DNA from: an uncultured Collinsella sp. | Lineage (GTDB): Bacteria; Actinomycetota; Coriobacteriia; Coriobacteriales; Coriobacteriaceae | NCBI GenBank assembly: GCA_947002045.1 | Contig: CAMQJB010000007.1 | Coordinates: forward strand, 1-64,000 | Direction: 5' to 3' | Length of the DNA stretch: 64,000 nucleotides | Part shown: positions 30,093 through 38,863 of the stretch, in pieces | Numbering within the stretch: position 1 is the first letter of the stretch | How the letters are laid out: each line of letters begins with the position of its first letter | The notes under the pieces: model-generated | What the model saw: only the letters and a program-made list of their open reading frames with translations | Databases searched by the model: none | Told to the model about the DNA's origin: nothing | Translations under genes and position numbers: made by a program

Positions 30093-30535
30093 GGCAGCTC
30101 GACCTTTCCGCCAGCGGCCTCGATCTTGGCCTGCGCAGAAGCGCTGACCTTGTCGACCTTGACCGTGAACTTCTTGGTGAGCTCACCATTGCCGAGCACC
30201 TTGACGGGCTCGAACTCGCTCTTGGTGATGCGAGCGGCCTTAAGAGCGGCACCGTCGATCACAGCGCCGTCCTCGAACTTACGCTCGAGACGCTCAACGT
30301 TAACAGCGGTGTACTCGATACGACGGGGGTTACGGAAGCCCGGAAGCTTGGGCAGGCGCATAGCCAGCGGAGTCTGGCCACCCTCGAAGCCGGCACCCTT
30401 GGTGCCACCAGAGCGGGAACCCTGGCCCTTCTGACCGCGGCCAGAAGTGGTGCCGTGGCCCGAAGAATTGCCACGGCCGACGCGCTTGTGGTTCTTGGTG
30501 GAACCGGGCGCGGGAGTAAGATCGTGAAGCTGCAT
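30086..30535 (-). CDS. rplO: Ribosomal protein L15
   Basis: 149 residues, starting MQLHDLTPAPGSTKNHKRVGRG, with a glycine/arginine-rich N-terminus and compact C-terminal domain. Normal position between rpmD and secY. Confidence 0.97.
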   Translation of the reverse strand: MQLHDLTPAPGSTKNHKRVGRGNSSGHGTTSGRGQKGQGSRSGGTKGAGFEGGQTPLAMRLPKLPGFRNPRRIEYTAVNVERLERKFEDGAVIDGAALKAARITKSEFEPVKVLGNGELTKKFTVKVDKVSASAQAKIEAAGGKVELPC

Positions 30536-30538
30536 TTG

Positions 30539-30721
30539 CTACTCCTCTACAATCTCGACAAGGTGCTTGACCTTGAAGATCATGCCGCGGACGGACTCGT
30601 TGTCAGCAATCTCGCGAACCTCGCGGATCCTGTGGAGACCGAGGGCACGGACAGTACGGACCTGGTCCTGCTTGCAACCGTTGGTGCTGCGGACCTGCTT
30701 GATCTTGATGGTGTCAGCCAT
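30539..30721 (-). CDS. rpmD: Ribosomal protein L30
   Basis: 60 residues, starting MADTIKIKQVRSTNGCKQDQ, with conserved VRTVRALGL and a C-terminal MIFKVKHLVEIVEE. Three bases separate it from rplO. Confidence 0.96.
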   Translation of the reverse strand: MADTIKIKQVRSTNGCKQDQVRTVRALGLHRIREVREIADNESVRGMIFKVKHLVEIVEE

Positions 30722-30723
30722 GC

Positions 30724-31248
30724 TTAGTTCTCCTTACCGACGAACATCTCGGAGACCGTCAGGCCACGGCGAGCCGCGACGTCCTCAGGGCTGGAGAGCT
30801 CCTTGAGGCCCTCGACGGCAGCCTTGATGATGTTGAGGCCGTTGTCGGTACCGAGGGACTTGGACAGGACGTTCTTGATGCCAGCAAGCTCAAAGAGGGG
30901 ACGCACAGCGCCGCCGGCGATAACGCCGGTACCCTCGACAGCGGGCTTGATGATGATGCGGCCGGCACCAAAGTGGCCGAGAACCTCGTGCGGGATGGTG
31001 CCCTGCTCGGTCACCGGCACGTGGAACATGTTCTTCTTGGCATCGAGAGATGCCTTGGAAATGGCCATGGGCACCTCAGCGGACTTGCCCATGCCAACGC
31101 CGACGTTGCCCTTGCCGTCGCCAACGACGACGAGAGCGACGAGGCTCATGCGACGACCACCCTTGACGGTCTTCGACACGCGGTTGATGTAAACGACGCG
31201 CTCCTCGAACTCGGAGGCCTCGCGCTGCTGCTTCTGATTACGAGCCAT
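30724..31248 (-). CDS. rpsE: Ribosomal protein S5
   Basis: 174 residues with the double-stranded RNA-binding N-terminal domain (ERVVYINRVSKTVKGGRR) and the ribosome-decoding C-terminal part (GAGRIIIKPAVEGTGVIAGG). Fidelity protein of the small subunit. Two bases separate it from rpmD. Confidence 0.97.
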   Translation of the reverse strand: MARNQKQQREASEFEERVVYINRVSKTVKGGRRMSLVALVVVGDGKGNVGVGMGKSAEVPMAISKASLDAKKNMFHVPVTEQGTIPHEVLGHFGAGRIIIKPAVEGTGVIAGGAVRPLFELAGIKNVLSKSLGTDNGLNIIKAAVEGLKELSSPEDVAARRGLTVSEMFVGKEN

Positions 31249-31262
31249 GTGCTACATACCTC

Positions 31263-31631
31263 CTAGAACTCGAGACCGGCGGCACGAGCACCGTCGGCGA
31301 GGGCCTTGACGCGGCCATGGTAGATACGGCCACCACGATCGAAGGCGACCTTGGTGATGCCGGCCTCGATGGCGCGCTTGCCAACGAGCTGACCGACCTT
31401 CTCCGCAGCCTCCTTGTTCGAGGTGTGGGTGCCCTTGAACTCGGCCTCGAGGGTCGAGGCAGAGACGAGCGTCAGGCTGGAGCCCTTGCTGTCGTCGATG
31501 ATCTGGGCATAGATGTTGGCGTTAGTACGGGTCACGCGAAGACGCGGACGCTCGGCGGTACCCGAGACCTTGCCGCGAACACGACGCTGACGACGCTTGA
31601 GGCCTTCCAGCTTCGCCTTATGCTTGTTCAT
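31263..31631 (-). CDS. rplR: Ribosomal protein L18
   Basis: 122 residues, starting MNKHKAKLEGLKRRQRRVRG, with the 5S rRNA-binding core GRIYHGRVKALADGARAAGLEF at the end. Carries 5S rRNA with L5. Confidence 0.97.
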   Translation of the reverse strand: MNKHKAKLEGLKRRQRRVRGKVSGTAERPRLRVTRTNANIYAQIIDDSKGSSLTLVSASTLEAEFKGTHTSNKEAAEKVGQLVGKRAIEAGITKVAFDRGGRIYHGRVKALADGARAAGLEF

Positions 31632-31659
31632 ACGTAAACTCCTAAAAAGGTTGATCTTG

Positions 31660-31681
31660 CCAGCACCTGACGGGGTGCTGG
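31660..31681 (-). promoter_or_regulatory. Hairpin between rplF and rplR
   Basis: Perfect 8-bp stem CCAGCACC/GGTGCTGG with a six-base loop, followed on the minus strand by CCTTTTTAGGAG, the ribosome site of rplR. It could attenuate or process the message between L6 and L18. Confidence 0.5.
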
Positions 31682-31706
31682 TCTTATGCGAGTGAGTCGG
31701 TTACGA

Positions 31707-32243
31707 CTACTTGGCGGCCTTACCCAGCTTGCGGCGGATGTGCTCGCCAACATAGTGGATACCCTTGCCCTTGTAAGGCTCGGGAGGACGATGACCGCGG
31801 ATCTCAGCGGCGATCTGACCGACCTGCTGCTTGTTGATACCCTTGACGTTCACGTGGGTGTTGTCGGGAACCTCGAAGGTAATGCCCTCGGGAGCCTCGA
31901 CGATCACGGGGTGCGAGAAGCCCAGGGAGAACTCGAGGTTCTTACCCTTCTGCTGCACGCGGTAACCGACGCCGGCGAGCTCGAGCTTCTTCTCGAAGCC
32001 CTCGGAAACGCCGACAACCATGTTGTGGATGAGGGCGCGGGTGAGGCCGTGGCGGGCACGGGTCTCACGCTCGTCGTCGGGACGGGAAACGGTGAGGACG
32101 TTGTCCTCGACGTTGATAGCGAGCTTCTCAAAGACATCGAGCTCGAGCTGGCCCTTGGGGCCCTTGACGACAACGTTGTTGCCGTTGACTGCCACTTCGA
32201 CTCCGGCGGGAATCTGGACAGGCTTATTACCGATACGAGACAC
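31707..32243 (-). CDS. rplF: Ribosomal protein L6
   Basis: 178 residues with the two related L6 domains and the C-terminal RPPEPYKGKGIHYVGEHI motif. Sits near the GTPase centre. Follows rpsH by 33 bases. Confidence 0.97.
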   Translation of the reverse strand: MSRIGNKPVQIPAGVEVAVNGNNVVVKGPKGQLELDVFEKLAINVEDNVLTVSRPDDERETRARHGLTRALIHNMVVGVSEGFEKKLELAGVGYRVQQKGKNLEFSLGFSHPVIVEAPEGITFEVPDNTHVNVKGINKQQVGQIAAEIRGHRPPEPYKGKGIHYVGEHIRRKLGKAAK

Positions 32244-32276
32244 GGTGATCTCCTTTCCTTCTACCTACCGAGCGAA

Positions 32277-32675
32277 TTACCAGACGTAAGCGATGATCTC
32301 GCCGCCGACGTTGTGCTTGCGAGCATCGCGGTCGGTCATGACGCCATGGCTGGTGGAAATAATGGCGGTACCAAGGCCACCGCGGACGCGGGGCATGTCG
32401 GCAACGCCGGTGTACTTACGCAGGCCCGGCTTGGAAATGCGGCGGATGCCGTTGATGACCTTAGCCTTCTTGGGACCATACTTAAGCGTGATGTGCAGAG
32501 TCTTCTGGGGAACGGTGTCCTCGACATCGTAGCCCTCGATGTAGCCCTCCTCGTGCAGAACACGAGCGATCTCGACGAGCTTCTTGCTGCTCGGCATGGA
32601 GACCGTGGCCTTGTTCACAGAGTTAGCGTTACGGATGCGCGTAAGCATATCTGCAATCGGGTCTGTAAGGTTCAT
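32277..32675 (-). CDS. rpsH: Ribosomal protein S8
   Basis: 132 residues, starting MNLTDPIADMLTRIRNANSV, with conserved ISTSHGVMTDRDARKHNVGG at the end. It binds helix 21 of 16S rRNA and in E. coli represses the spc operon. Confidence 0.97.
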   Translation of the reverse strand: MNLTDPIADMLTRIRNANSVNKATVSMPSSKKLVEIARVLHEEGYIEGYDVEDTVPQKTLHITLKYGPKKAKVINGIRRISKPGLRKYTGVADMPRVRGGLGTAIISTSHGVMTDRDARKHNVGGEIIAYVW

Positions 32676-32794
32676 ACAGATTCTCCTTCGTTCTTGATGA
32701 ACACGTGCTCTTGGTTCTTCGCCGCCCTTAACGGCAAAGCCTAACTAGCGCGTTTTCCCTGTTCCAAACGGATGCTTGAAACGCTGGTAGTGAC

Positions 32795-32980
32795 TTACCA
32801 GCTGGCCTTCTTAACGCCGGGAAGCTCGCCCTTGAGTGCAAGCTCACGGAAGCAGACACGGCACAGGCCGAACTTGCGGTACACAGAGTGCGGACGGCCG
32901 CAGCGCTGGCAGCGCGTGTACTCACGAGTAGAGAACTTCTGCTTGCGATTGCACTTGACGATCATCGATGTCTTAGCCAC
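32795..32980 (-). CDS. rpsN: Ribosomal protein S14 type Z
   Basis: 61 residues, the short zinc-binding form with CQRCGRPHS and CRVCF ligands, as in Gram-positives. It sits between rplE and rpsH in the usual order. Confidence 0.96.
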   Translation of the reverse strand: MAKTSMIVKCNRKQKFSTREYTRCQRCGRPHSVYRKFGLCRVCFRELALKGELPGVKKASW

Positions 32981-33059
32981 TTATATCCTCCTCACATAGA
33001 GTATTGTTCGCCCCAAGCGCCGCTCCCTTGTGGAAACGGCGCTTTTAGGGCAGGTGAAC

Positions 33060-33617
33060 CTATTTCTTGAACGGGAAACCGAAGGCGTCCAGAAGGGCCT
33101 TGGCCTCCTCATCGGTGTTGGCGGTGGTCACGAAAGTGATGTCCATACCACGCTGGTGATCGACGGAATCGAAGTCGATCTCGGGGAAGATGAGCTGCTC
33201 GGTGACGCCCATGGAGAAGTTACCACGGCCGTCGAAGCTCTTGGCGGAGATGCCGCGGAAGTCGCGGATACGGGGGATCGCGACGGAGGTCAGACGATCG
33301 AAGAACTCCCACATACGGTCGCCACGCAGGGTAACCTTGCAGCCGATCGGCATACCAGCGCGCAGGCGGAAGGTAGCGATGGACTTGCGGGCACGGGTGA
33401 TCATCGGCTGCTGGCCGGTGATGGCGCGCAGGTCGCGCACGGCACCGTCGATGGCCTTGGAATCGGTAGCGGCCTCGCCGACACCCATGTTCACGACGAT
33501 CTTCTCAAACTTGGGGATCATCATGACGTTCTCGTACTGGAACTTGTCCTGAAGCTGCTGCTTGACCTCGTTGTTGTACTTGGTCTTCAGACGCGGCACA
33601 TACTTCTCTTCTGCCAT
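33060..33617 (-). CDS. rplE: Ribosomal protein L5, first gene of the block
   Basis: 185 residues, starting MAEEKYVPRLKTKYNNEV, including EKIVVNMGVGEA and the C-terminal DFDSVDHQRGMDITFVTTA. It carries 5S rRNA and contacts tRNA at the P site. Upstream, where rplX and rplN normally lie, there is only an intergenic region, a palindromic repeat and the xdhC gene. It therefore needs its own promoter; a candidate is at 33755-33783. Confidence 0.96.
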   Translation of the reverse strand: MAEEKYVPRLKTKYNNEVKQQLQDKFQYENVMMIPKFEKIVVNMGVGEAATDSKAIDGAVRDLRAITGQQPMITRARKSIATFRLRAGMPIGCKVTLRGDRMWEFFDRLTSVAIPRIRDFRGISAKSFDGRGNFSMGVTEQLIFPEIDFDSVDHQRGMDITFVTTANTDEEAKALLDAFGFPFKK

Positions 33618-33754
33618 TGTTCACTCCTTCTTGGGGTTTTAAGCACGGGGCGTGGCCACGGTGGGTTGTCCTCGTGCCTCCTGACTGCATCCGCACCGCT
33701 CATGGCATTTTGCGGTTTGGACTCGACGCAGCAGGAGCCGACAAAACAACCGGT

Positions 33755-33783
33755 ACTATACGCGCATCGGGAGCGTATTTCCA
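33755..33783 (-). promoter_or_regulatory. Candidate rplE promoter
   Basis: On the minus strand TATAGT (33755-33760) with TGGAAA 17 bases upstream (33778-33783). The -10 fits well and the -35 has four of six consensus bases. It would give a leader of about 130 bases. Confidence 0.4.
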
Positions 33784-33844
33784 GAAAAACCTCGTCTGCC
33801 TGCACAACTCCACAACTCCCCCGCACAAATGGATCCCAAAAAGC

Positions 33845-33911
33845 AGTTGCGGTGAAATAGGGACTGTTTGGCAGCCTAACAGGCTTAAACAGTCCGTATT
33901 TCACCGCAACT
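33845..33911. repeat. 67-bp palindromic repeat, copy C
   Basis: 25-base arms starting AGTTGCGGTGAAATAG with one mismatch, around a short AGCCT/AGGCT stem. Lies just downstream of the xdhC stop (33929) and could end that transcript. Confidence 0.9.
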
Positions 33912-33928
33912 TATTGGTGGGGATGCGA

Positions 33929-34972
33929 TTAGCGCTTGCGGGGGACGAGTTTGGTGCGGCGCAGGTGGATCATCTCGGCGGCGATGGAGATGGCGATCTC
34001 CTCGGGGTCCTCGGCCTCGATGGCAACGCCGATCGGAAGGTGCAGCTCGTCGATCTGGTCCTGCGTAAAGCCTTCCTGCTCCAGGCGGGCACGCACAAAG
34101 GCCGTCTTGCGGCGCGAGCCCAGACAGCCCAGGTAGGCAGGCTTGGCGCGCATGGCCTGAATCACCACGTCGATATCGGACTTGTGACCCGCCGTGGCGA
34201 CGACCACCAGGTCGCGCGGGCCGATGGGGCACAGCTCGCTCAGGTTCTTGTAATCGACCAAGCGACGATCGTAGACACCGGGCACCCAATCGGGGGTCAG
34301 CGTGCCGGGGCGGTCGTCGCACGCCACGACGGCAAAGCCCGCCGCCGTGAGCACCCGCGCCGTCGCGGCGCCCACGTGGCCGCAGCCAAAGATATAGGTC
34401 AGACCCTCGGGGCAGAGCGTCTCGATGTGCGCGGGAGGAATCTCGGAGGCGGCGTTTGTATAGGTAACCTTACTCCCCTCCTCCACCAGCGAAAGCCCGG
34501 GGCAACCCGCAATGGTGCGGCGCGATTCCTCGCCATGGTATTCAGTAGCGTCGCTTTCGAGCGCGCTTGCGATAAACGGCTCAAAGTCGATGACGAAGTC
34601 GCCGATACGTCGACACGTCAAGACGTCGGCAATTTCCTGGAACAACTGTGCCTGGATCGCATCCAGATGCAGATAGCACAGGCAGATGGCTCCGCCGCAG
34701 ATCATACCGGTATCGGAGTTCTCGCCGCCCATGGTGTAGCGGACCAGACGCGATTGCCCCGCGGCCAGCAGCTCTCGCGCCTCGTCCAGCGCAAAAAGCT
34801 CGATCTTGCCGCCGCCGATGGTGCCCGCCTGGCTACCGTCGGCAAAGACGGCCATCCAGGCGCCCACGCCGCGCGGCGACGACCCCGCCGTGCCGGCCAC
34901 GACCACGAGCTCGCACGTCTCGCCAGCACGCAGGGCGACAAGCGCCGCATTCACAACATCGAGCTTTTCCAT
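33929..34972 (-). CDS. xdhC: XdhC/CoxI family maturation protein
   Basis: 347 residues. The N-terminal XdhC domain has GTAGSSPRGVGAWMAV and MICGGAICLCYLH; a C-terminal Rossmann domain has IFGCGHVGAATARVL. Family members insert the sulfurated molybdenum cofactor into xanthine dehydrogenase-type enzymes. It follows yqeB by nine bases and probably serves XdhD at 48-51 kb. 67-bp repeat copy C follows its stop. Confidence 0.9.
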   Translation of the reverse strand: MEKLDVVNAALVALRAGETCELVVVAGTAGSSPRGVGAWMAVFADGSQAGTIGGGKIELFALDEARELLAAGQSRLVRYTMGGENSDTGMICGGAICLCYLHLDAIQAQLFQEIADVLTCRRIGDFVIDFEPFIASALESDATEYHGEESRRTIAGCPGLSLVEEGSKVTYTNAASEIPPAHIETLCPEGLTYIFGCGHVGAATARVLTAAGFAVVACDDRPGTLTPDWVPGVYDRRLVDYKNLSELCPIGPRDLVVVATAGHKSDIDVVIQAMRAKPAYLGCLGSRRKTAFVRARLEQEGFTQDQIDELHLPIGVAIEAEDPEEIAISIAAEMIHLRRTKLVPRKR

Positions 34973-34981
34973 TGCCGCCTT

Positions 34982-35776
34982 CTATCCTCTAAAGATATCG
35001 GTGAGCATAGCGAGTGCCTCGAGCACGCCGCCGCCGACCGACGTCGCCTTGTCCGAAATGTAGTTGATATAGCTGGCATCGCCGCGCGGATCGACATCGG
35101 CGCATTTAAAGCCCTCAGTCACCTGCACGCCGTTCGCCAAAAGCCCGCGCAGACAGCCATCGATCTGCGTGCACATGGGCGAATCGCCCGCATACCCGAT
35201 CACATCGCCGGCACTCACGATGTCGCCGATCACATGGTCGGACCTAAACACGCCGGCGGCGGGGCTGTGGATAACACGCTCTTTGCCATATCCGGCGATG
35301 ACGCCCGGCACGCCCGTGTTGGGCTGGGGCGAACCTTGGGTAATGACACGGCCCAGGAAATGCCCACGCATGGTTTCGATCACGGCGTCGCAGTCAACCG
35401 GCGCGGTGAAGCCCGGCCCCACGGCGATGACGGCAGGAGCCATGTCGCGCGTGGTACCCAGATTGCGCTTGGCCAGAATTGCGTCGACCACAGCCGCGGG
35501 CTTCAGTTCGTCGAGCATCTGTGCCTGGGGGTCCACCACCACGGCGACATCCCCCGCCTCGGTAATCTCAAGCGCCTCGGCCGACGTCTGCGCCAAGCGG
35601 GCGCGAATGCCCTCGACCTCGACCTCGCCCAGGCGAATGGCCTCGCAAAAACTGATTGTGCGACGGATGCACGTGGGAACCGCGATATCGGCCATGACAA
35701 CTGACACGCCGGCGCGCACCAAGCGAGCGGCGACGCCCGTGGCGATATCGCCGGCGCCGCGAACATAAACGAGCAT
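34982..35776 (-). CDS. yqeB: YqeB/EF2563 family, selenium-dependent molybdenum hydroxylase system
   Basis: 264 residues with an N-terminal Rossmann-like part, VYVRGAGDIATGVAARLVRA, and a central GVPGVIAGYGKERVIHSPA. It belongs to the family tied by gene neighbourhood to enzymes that carry labile selenium on the molybdenum cofactor. First gene of an operon with xdhC and divergent from yqeC, across 102 bases. The exact reaction of the family is unknown; assignment to the family is firm. Confidence 0.88.
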   Translation of the reverse strand: MLVYVRGAGDIATGVAARLVRAGVSVVMADIAVPTCIRRTISFCEAIRLGEVEVEGIRARLAQTSAEALEITEAGDVAVVVDPQAQMLDELKPAAVVDAILAKRNLGTTRDMAPAVIAVGPGFTAPVDCDAVIETMRGHFLGRVITQGSPQPNTGVPGVIAGYGKERVIHSPAAGVFRSDHVIGDIVSAGDVIGYAGDSPMCTQIDGCLRGLLANGVQVTEGFKCADVDPRGDASYINYISDKATSVGGGVLEALAMLTDIFRG

Positions 35777-35808
35777 TCCCGGGGCACCTCCCTGTGCTAC
35801 GGTTTGAG

Positions 35809-35838
35809 CAGAGCAAAAGCGGTTCGACCGCTACTCTG
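35809..35838. promoter_or_regulatory. Palindrome in the yqeB-yqeC divergent region
   Basis: AGCGGT-TCG-ACCGCT (35818-35832) nested in an outer CAGAG/CTCTG pair. It sits in the 102-base space between two divergent starts and would suit an operator shared by both. Confidence 0.45.
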
Positions 35839-35878
35839 ATGATTATTTATTATCACAGTATTATACGGCGGTGAACAG

Positions 35879-36613
35879 ATGGAAACGGTTAGCGGCAATC
35901 TTGCCTCGGCGCTCAGGATCGAGCCGGGCATTACCGCGATTATCGGCAGCGGCGGCAAGTCGACGTTGCTGAAAACGCTGGGTCTCGAGCTCATGCGCGC
36001 CGGCGGCGGGGTGCTCCTCTGCACCACCACGCACATGTTTCCCGTCGCCGGCGTCCCGTGGGACGGGTCGAATCGTCGCCTGGGTGCCGCACCTTGGAAG
36101 CCGGGTACCGCGCATGTTCCCGGCTGCACCTGTGAGGCGTGCGCGGGACTTGCCCGCGGGAGTATTTGCCAGGCGGGTGTCTTAGACCCGGAAACAGGCA
36201 AGCTCTCCGCACCCGCCGAGCCACTCAACGAGCTGGCACAGCGCTTTGACTACGTGTTGGCCGAGGCGGACGGCAGCAAGCGGCTCCCGCTCAAGGCGCA
36301 CGCCGCCTGGGAGCCGGTGATTCCCTCTGGCACGGCAAACGTTGTCTGGGTCGTCGGCGCCTCGGGACTGGGCAAACCCGTCGCCGAGGTTGCCCACCGC
36401 CCCGAGCTCTTTTGCGAGCGTTGCGGCTGCGAGCTCACCGACACTGCCACCCCAGAGCGCGTCGCCCAGGTGCTCAATGCCGAGCTGCGGATGCTGAACC
36501 TCAACAATGCCCGCATCATGCTCAACCAAGTCGACACGCTCAGCGACCCCACGATGGCAGATCGCTTCGAGGCAGCCCTCAACCGCCCCCTCATCGCCAC
36601 CAGCCTCAAGTAG
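35879..36613 (+). CDS. yqeC: YqeC, selenium-dependent hydroxylase accessory protein
   Basis: 244 residues. A P-loop-like AIIGSGGKSTLLKTLG is near residue 20, with CTTTHMFPV and AEADGSKRLPLKAHAAWEP conserved. The family occurs with YqeB in clusters of selenium-dependent molybdenum hydroxylases. It has two cysteine pairs (CTCEACAG, CERCGCE). Divergent from yqeB. It ends just before the 67-bp repeat copy D, convergent with hyuA. Confidence 0.86.
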   Translation: METVSGNLASALRIEPGITAIIGSGGKSTLLKTLGLELMRAGGGVLLCTTTHMFPVAGVPWDGSNRRLGAAPWKPGTAHVPGCTCEACAGLARGSICQAGVLDPETGKLSAPAEPLNELAQRFDYVLAEADGSKRLPLKAHAAWEPVIPSGTANVVWVVGASGLGKPVAEVAHRPELFCERCGCELTDTATPERVAQVLNAELRMLNLNNARIMLNQVDTLSDPTMADRFEAALNRPLIATSLK

Positions 36614-36629
36614 CCGGCCCCATCTCGTC

Positions 36630-36696
36630 AGTTGCGGTGAAATACGGACTGTTTGGCCGTATGACGGCCGCAAACAGTCCGTATTTCACCGCAACT
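36630..36696. repeat. 67-bp palindromic repeat, copy D (best copy)
   Basis: Perfect 25-base arms beginning AGTTGCGGTGAAATACGG with a GGCCG/CGGCC inner stem. Lies between convergent yqeC and hyuA ends, so it may stop both transcripts. Confidence 0.92.
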
Positions 36697-36722
36697 GCGG
36701 AGGGGACACGGCATCTTTGCTG

Positions 36723-38090
36723 CTAGCGAGGCACGTAGCGACCGGGCTGGGCTCCGGTGGGCTCGCCATCGCGCGCCACCAGCACGCCGTTCACAAACAC
36801 GGCCTTGGCGCGGCCATGTGCCCCAAAACCCTCGAGCGGCGTGTAGTCCACAGCTTGATGCTGTGTCGCGGCACTGATTGTCCAGCGCGCTTTGGGATCC
36901 CACACGCACACATCGGCATCGGCGCCCTCGGCAAGACAGCCCTTGCGCGGGTACATGCCAAACACGCGCGCCGGGTTCTCGCTCATCAAGCGGCACAGAT
37001 CCTCGGGTCCCAGCTGTCCCTCAAAGCTCGTGGCAATCGCGACGGGACGATGCTCCACGCCGGGCCCGCCGTTGGGAATGGCGCGGAAATCGTCGCGCCC
37101 GCGGTCCTTTTGCCCGTGCAGGTTAAAGCTGCAATGATCGGTCGCAATCGTATCGATCTCGCCGGCCGCAAGCGCCTCGCGCAGCGCGGCACGGTCGCCG
37201 GCATGGCGCAGCGGCGGGCTCATCACGTACTTGGCGCCCGCAAAGCCGTCCTCGCCCTGCTCCAGATAGCAGGTGTCGTCGAGCATCAGATACTGGGGGC
37301 AGGTCTCGACATAGATATTCTTCTGCCCGCGCGCTTTGGCAGCACGGATGGCCTCGAGCCCCAGCTTGGTCGAAAGGTGCACCACGTTGACCGGAGCGTC
37401 CCCGGCCAGGTGCGCCAGATACAGCAGGCGGCTCACGGCCTCACCCTCGCACGCGTCCGGACGGCTGAGCGCATGCCCCTCGGGCCCATGAATCCCCTGC
37501 TCGTACACGCGCTTCTGCAGCTCATTCACCAGCGTACCGTTCTCGCAATGCACGCACAGTATGCCGCCAATACGCTTGAGCTCCTCGAGCACCTCGAGCG
37601 TCTCGACATCGTCCAGGCGCAAATGATCGTAGGCAAAGTAGGTCTTAAACGACGATACGCCCGCCTCGCGCATAGCCGAAAGATCGGCGCGGTTGCGCTC
37701 ATTCCACTCGGCGAGTGCCATATGAAAGGCGTAGTTGGCCGTGCAGGTTCCGTCGGCACGGCGATGCCACTCGGCAAGGGCGTCGGGCATGGTCACGCCG
37801 CGATCGGCCGTCGCGTAGTCCACGATGGTCGTCGTACCGCCGCAGGCAGCCGCACGCGTGCCGGTTTCAAAGCTATCGGCTGTCCAATCCATGCCAGTCC
37901 AGCACTGCATGTGCGTGTGGCCGTCGATAAAGCCGGGGAACACCCAACAGCCCACGGCATCCTCGACGGTATCGCCCTCGGCCGGCTCAATCGCCGCGGC
38001 AATCCGCACAATCTTGTCGCCCTCCATGGCAAGATCGGCGCGGCGAAGCCCCTGGGGCGTCACGAGCGCGCCGTTTTTGATGATGATCAT
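36723..38090 (-). CDS. hyuA: Hydantoinase/dihydropyrimidinase-type amidohydrolase (HyuA)
   Basis: 455 residues of the cyclic amidohydrolases. Metal ligands are DGHTHMQ near residue 57, SSFKTYFAY (carboxylated Lys), HCENG, HLSTK and ATDHCSF. It opens cyclic ureides. In the E. coli and gut-bacterial purine islands its homologue is one of the core genes. Eight bases after mocA, so the two form an operon; it ends beside repeat copy D. Confidence 0.9.
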   Translation of the reverse strand: MIIIKNGALVTPQGLRRADLAMEGDKIVRIAAAIEPAEGDTVEDAVGCWVFPGFIDGHTHMQCWTGMDWTADSFETGTRAAACGGTTTIVDYATADRGVTMPDALAEWHRRADGTCTANYAFHMALAEWNERNRADLSAMREAGVSSFKTYFAYDHLRLDDVETLEVLEELKRIGGILCVHCENGTLVNELQKRVYEQGIHGPEGHALSRPDACEGEAVSRLLYLAHLAGDAPVNVVHLSTKLGLEAIRAAKARGQKNIYVETCPQYLMLDDTCYLEQGEDGFAGAKYVMSPPLRHAGDRAALREALAAGEIDTIATDHCSFNLHGQKDRGRDDFRAIPNGGPGVEHRPVAIATSFEGQLGPEDLCRLMSENPARVFGMYPRKGCLAEGADADVCVWDPKARWTISAATQHQAVDYTPLEGFGAHGRAKAVFVNGVLVARDGEPTGAQPGRYVPR

Positions 38091-38098
38091 GTTGCTCC

Positions 38099-38713
38099 TT
38101 ATTGATTAATACAGTTGGCCACGCGATCAAAATACGAGCAGGCGGCAATATGCTCCGTTATGCGTCGCTGTCCCTTGACGGTATCGACGTCCCACAGCTC
38201 GTAGGCACGCGCCTCGACCAGCACCACGTCGGTGCGACCTTTGAGAATCGAGCCCCCGCCGTCCTTGCCCTCAAGACACATAAGTGCATCGAACAGTTCC
38301 GCCGGAAAGAGCACCGGGCTCGAAGGCTCACCGTTACACGCAAGACGCACCGGATGTTTGCGGCCACGCTCGTCAAATGCACGAACCATAGCCTCAAAAG
38401 AATCCGAACTCACGAGCGGCTGGTCGCCCGGTAAAAAGAGGCAACCTTTCCAGTTGCGTTCGACTCCCCACGAAAGGCCCGCACGGACGCTTTCGCTGCG
38501 CAGCTCGCCATCGTGCAGCACGCACGGGCAATGCTTGTCCTCGCAAATCTGGGCGACCTCGGGCCAACGCGTCGAAACCACAACGTCAAAGCCCCGGGGA
38601 ACCGAATCGATGGTCCGGGCAATCAGCGGCTCGCCATAGATATCGGCGAGCATCTTGTTGGAGCCAAACCGCTTGGCCTCGCCCGAAGCCATAATGACGC
38701 ATCCAAGTTTCAT
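38099..38713 (-). CDS. mocA: Molybdenum cofactor cytidylyltransferase (MocA/YgfJ-like)
   Basis: 204 residues; starts MKLGCVIMASGEAKRFGSNK, the nucleotidyltransferase signature, with FLPGDQPLVSSD for the nucleotide and metal. It would add CMP to molybdopterin for a hydroxylase such as XdhD. Start chosen for GGGGAGG upstream. It follows the ygeW terminator and overlaps nothing; eight bases before hyuA. Confidence 0.87.
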   Translation of the reverse strand: MKLGCVIMASGEAKRFGSNKMLADIYGEPLIARTIDSVPRGFDVVVSTRWPEVAQICEDKHCPCVLHDGELRSESVRAGLSWGVERNWKGCLFLPGDQPLVSSDSFEAMVRAFDERGRKHPVRLACNGEPSSPVLFPAELFDALMCLEGKDGGGSILKGRTDVVLVEARAYELWDVDTVKGQRRITEHIAACSYFDRVANCINQ

Positions 38714-38800
38714 GGTGATACCTCCCCTGAAACCATCGTACCCATAACTCGCGCCGCGGGCATCCACATCGAAAGCGCTTATCCCGCACGCCCGCGATGC

Positions 38801-38837
38801 AAAATAGGGGCACCCCGCCAGTTGGCAGAGCGCCCCC
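38801..38837 (-). terminator. Terminator after ygeW
   Basis: On the minus strand GGGGGCGCTCTGCC pairs imperfectly with GGCGGGGTGCCCC, followed by TATTTT. It separates ygeX-ygeY-ygeW from mocA-hyuA. Confidence 0.6.
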
Positions 38838-38863
38838 TTTACATGGCTTACCTCAGCCCGGCT

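Larger units (their letters stand above)
33618..33928. other. Broken-operon junction upstream of rplE
   Basis: No gene is supported in these 311 bases. They hold the rplE leader (about 130 bases), a candidate promoter and 67-bp repeat copy C. No remnant of rplX or rplN is readable in any frame. Confidence 0.6.

Noticed and set aside
35818..35832. tRNA T-loop (GGTTCGACC)
   Set aside because: Only the loop-like motif is present; the acceptor, D and anticodon stems are missing.
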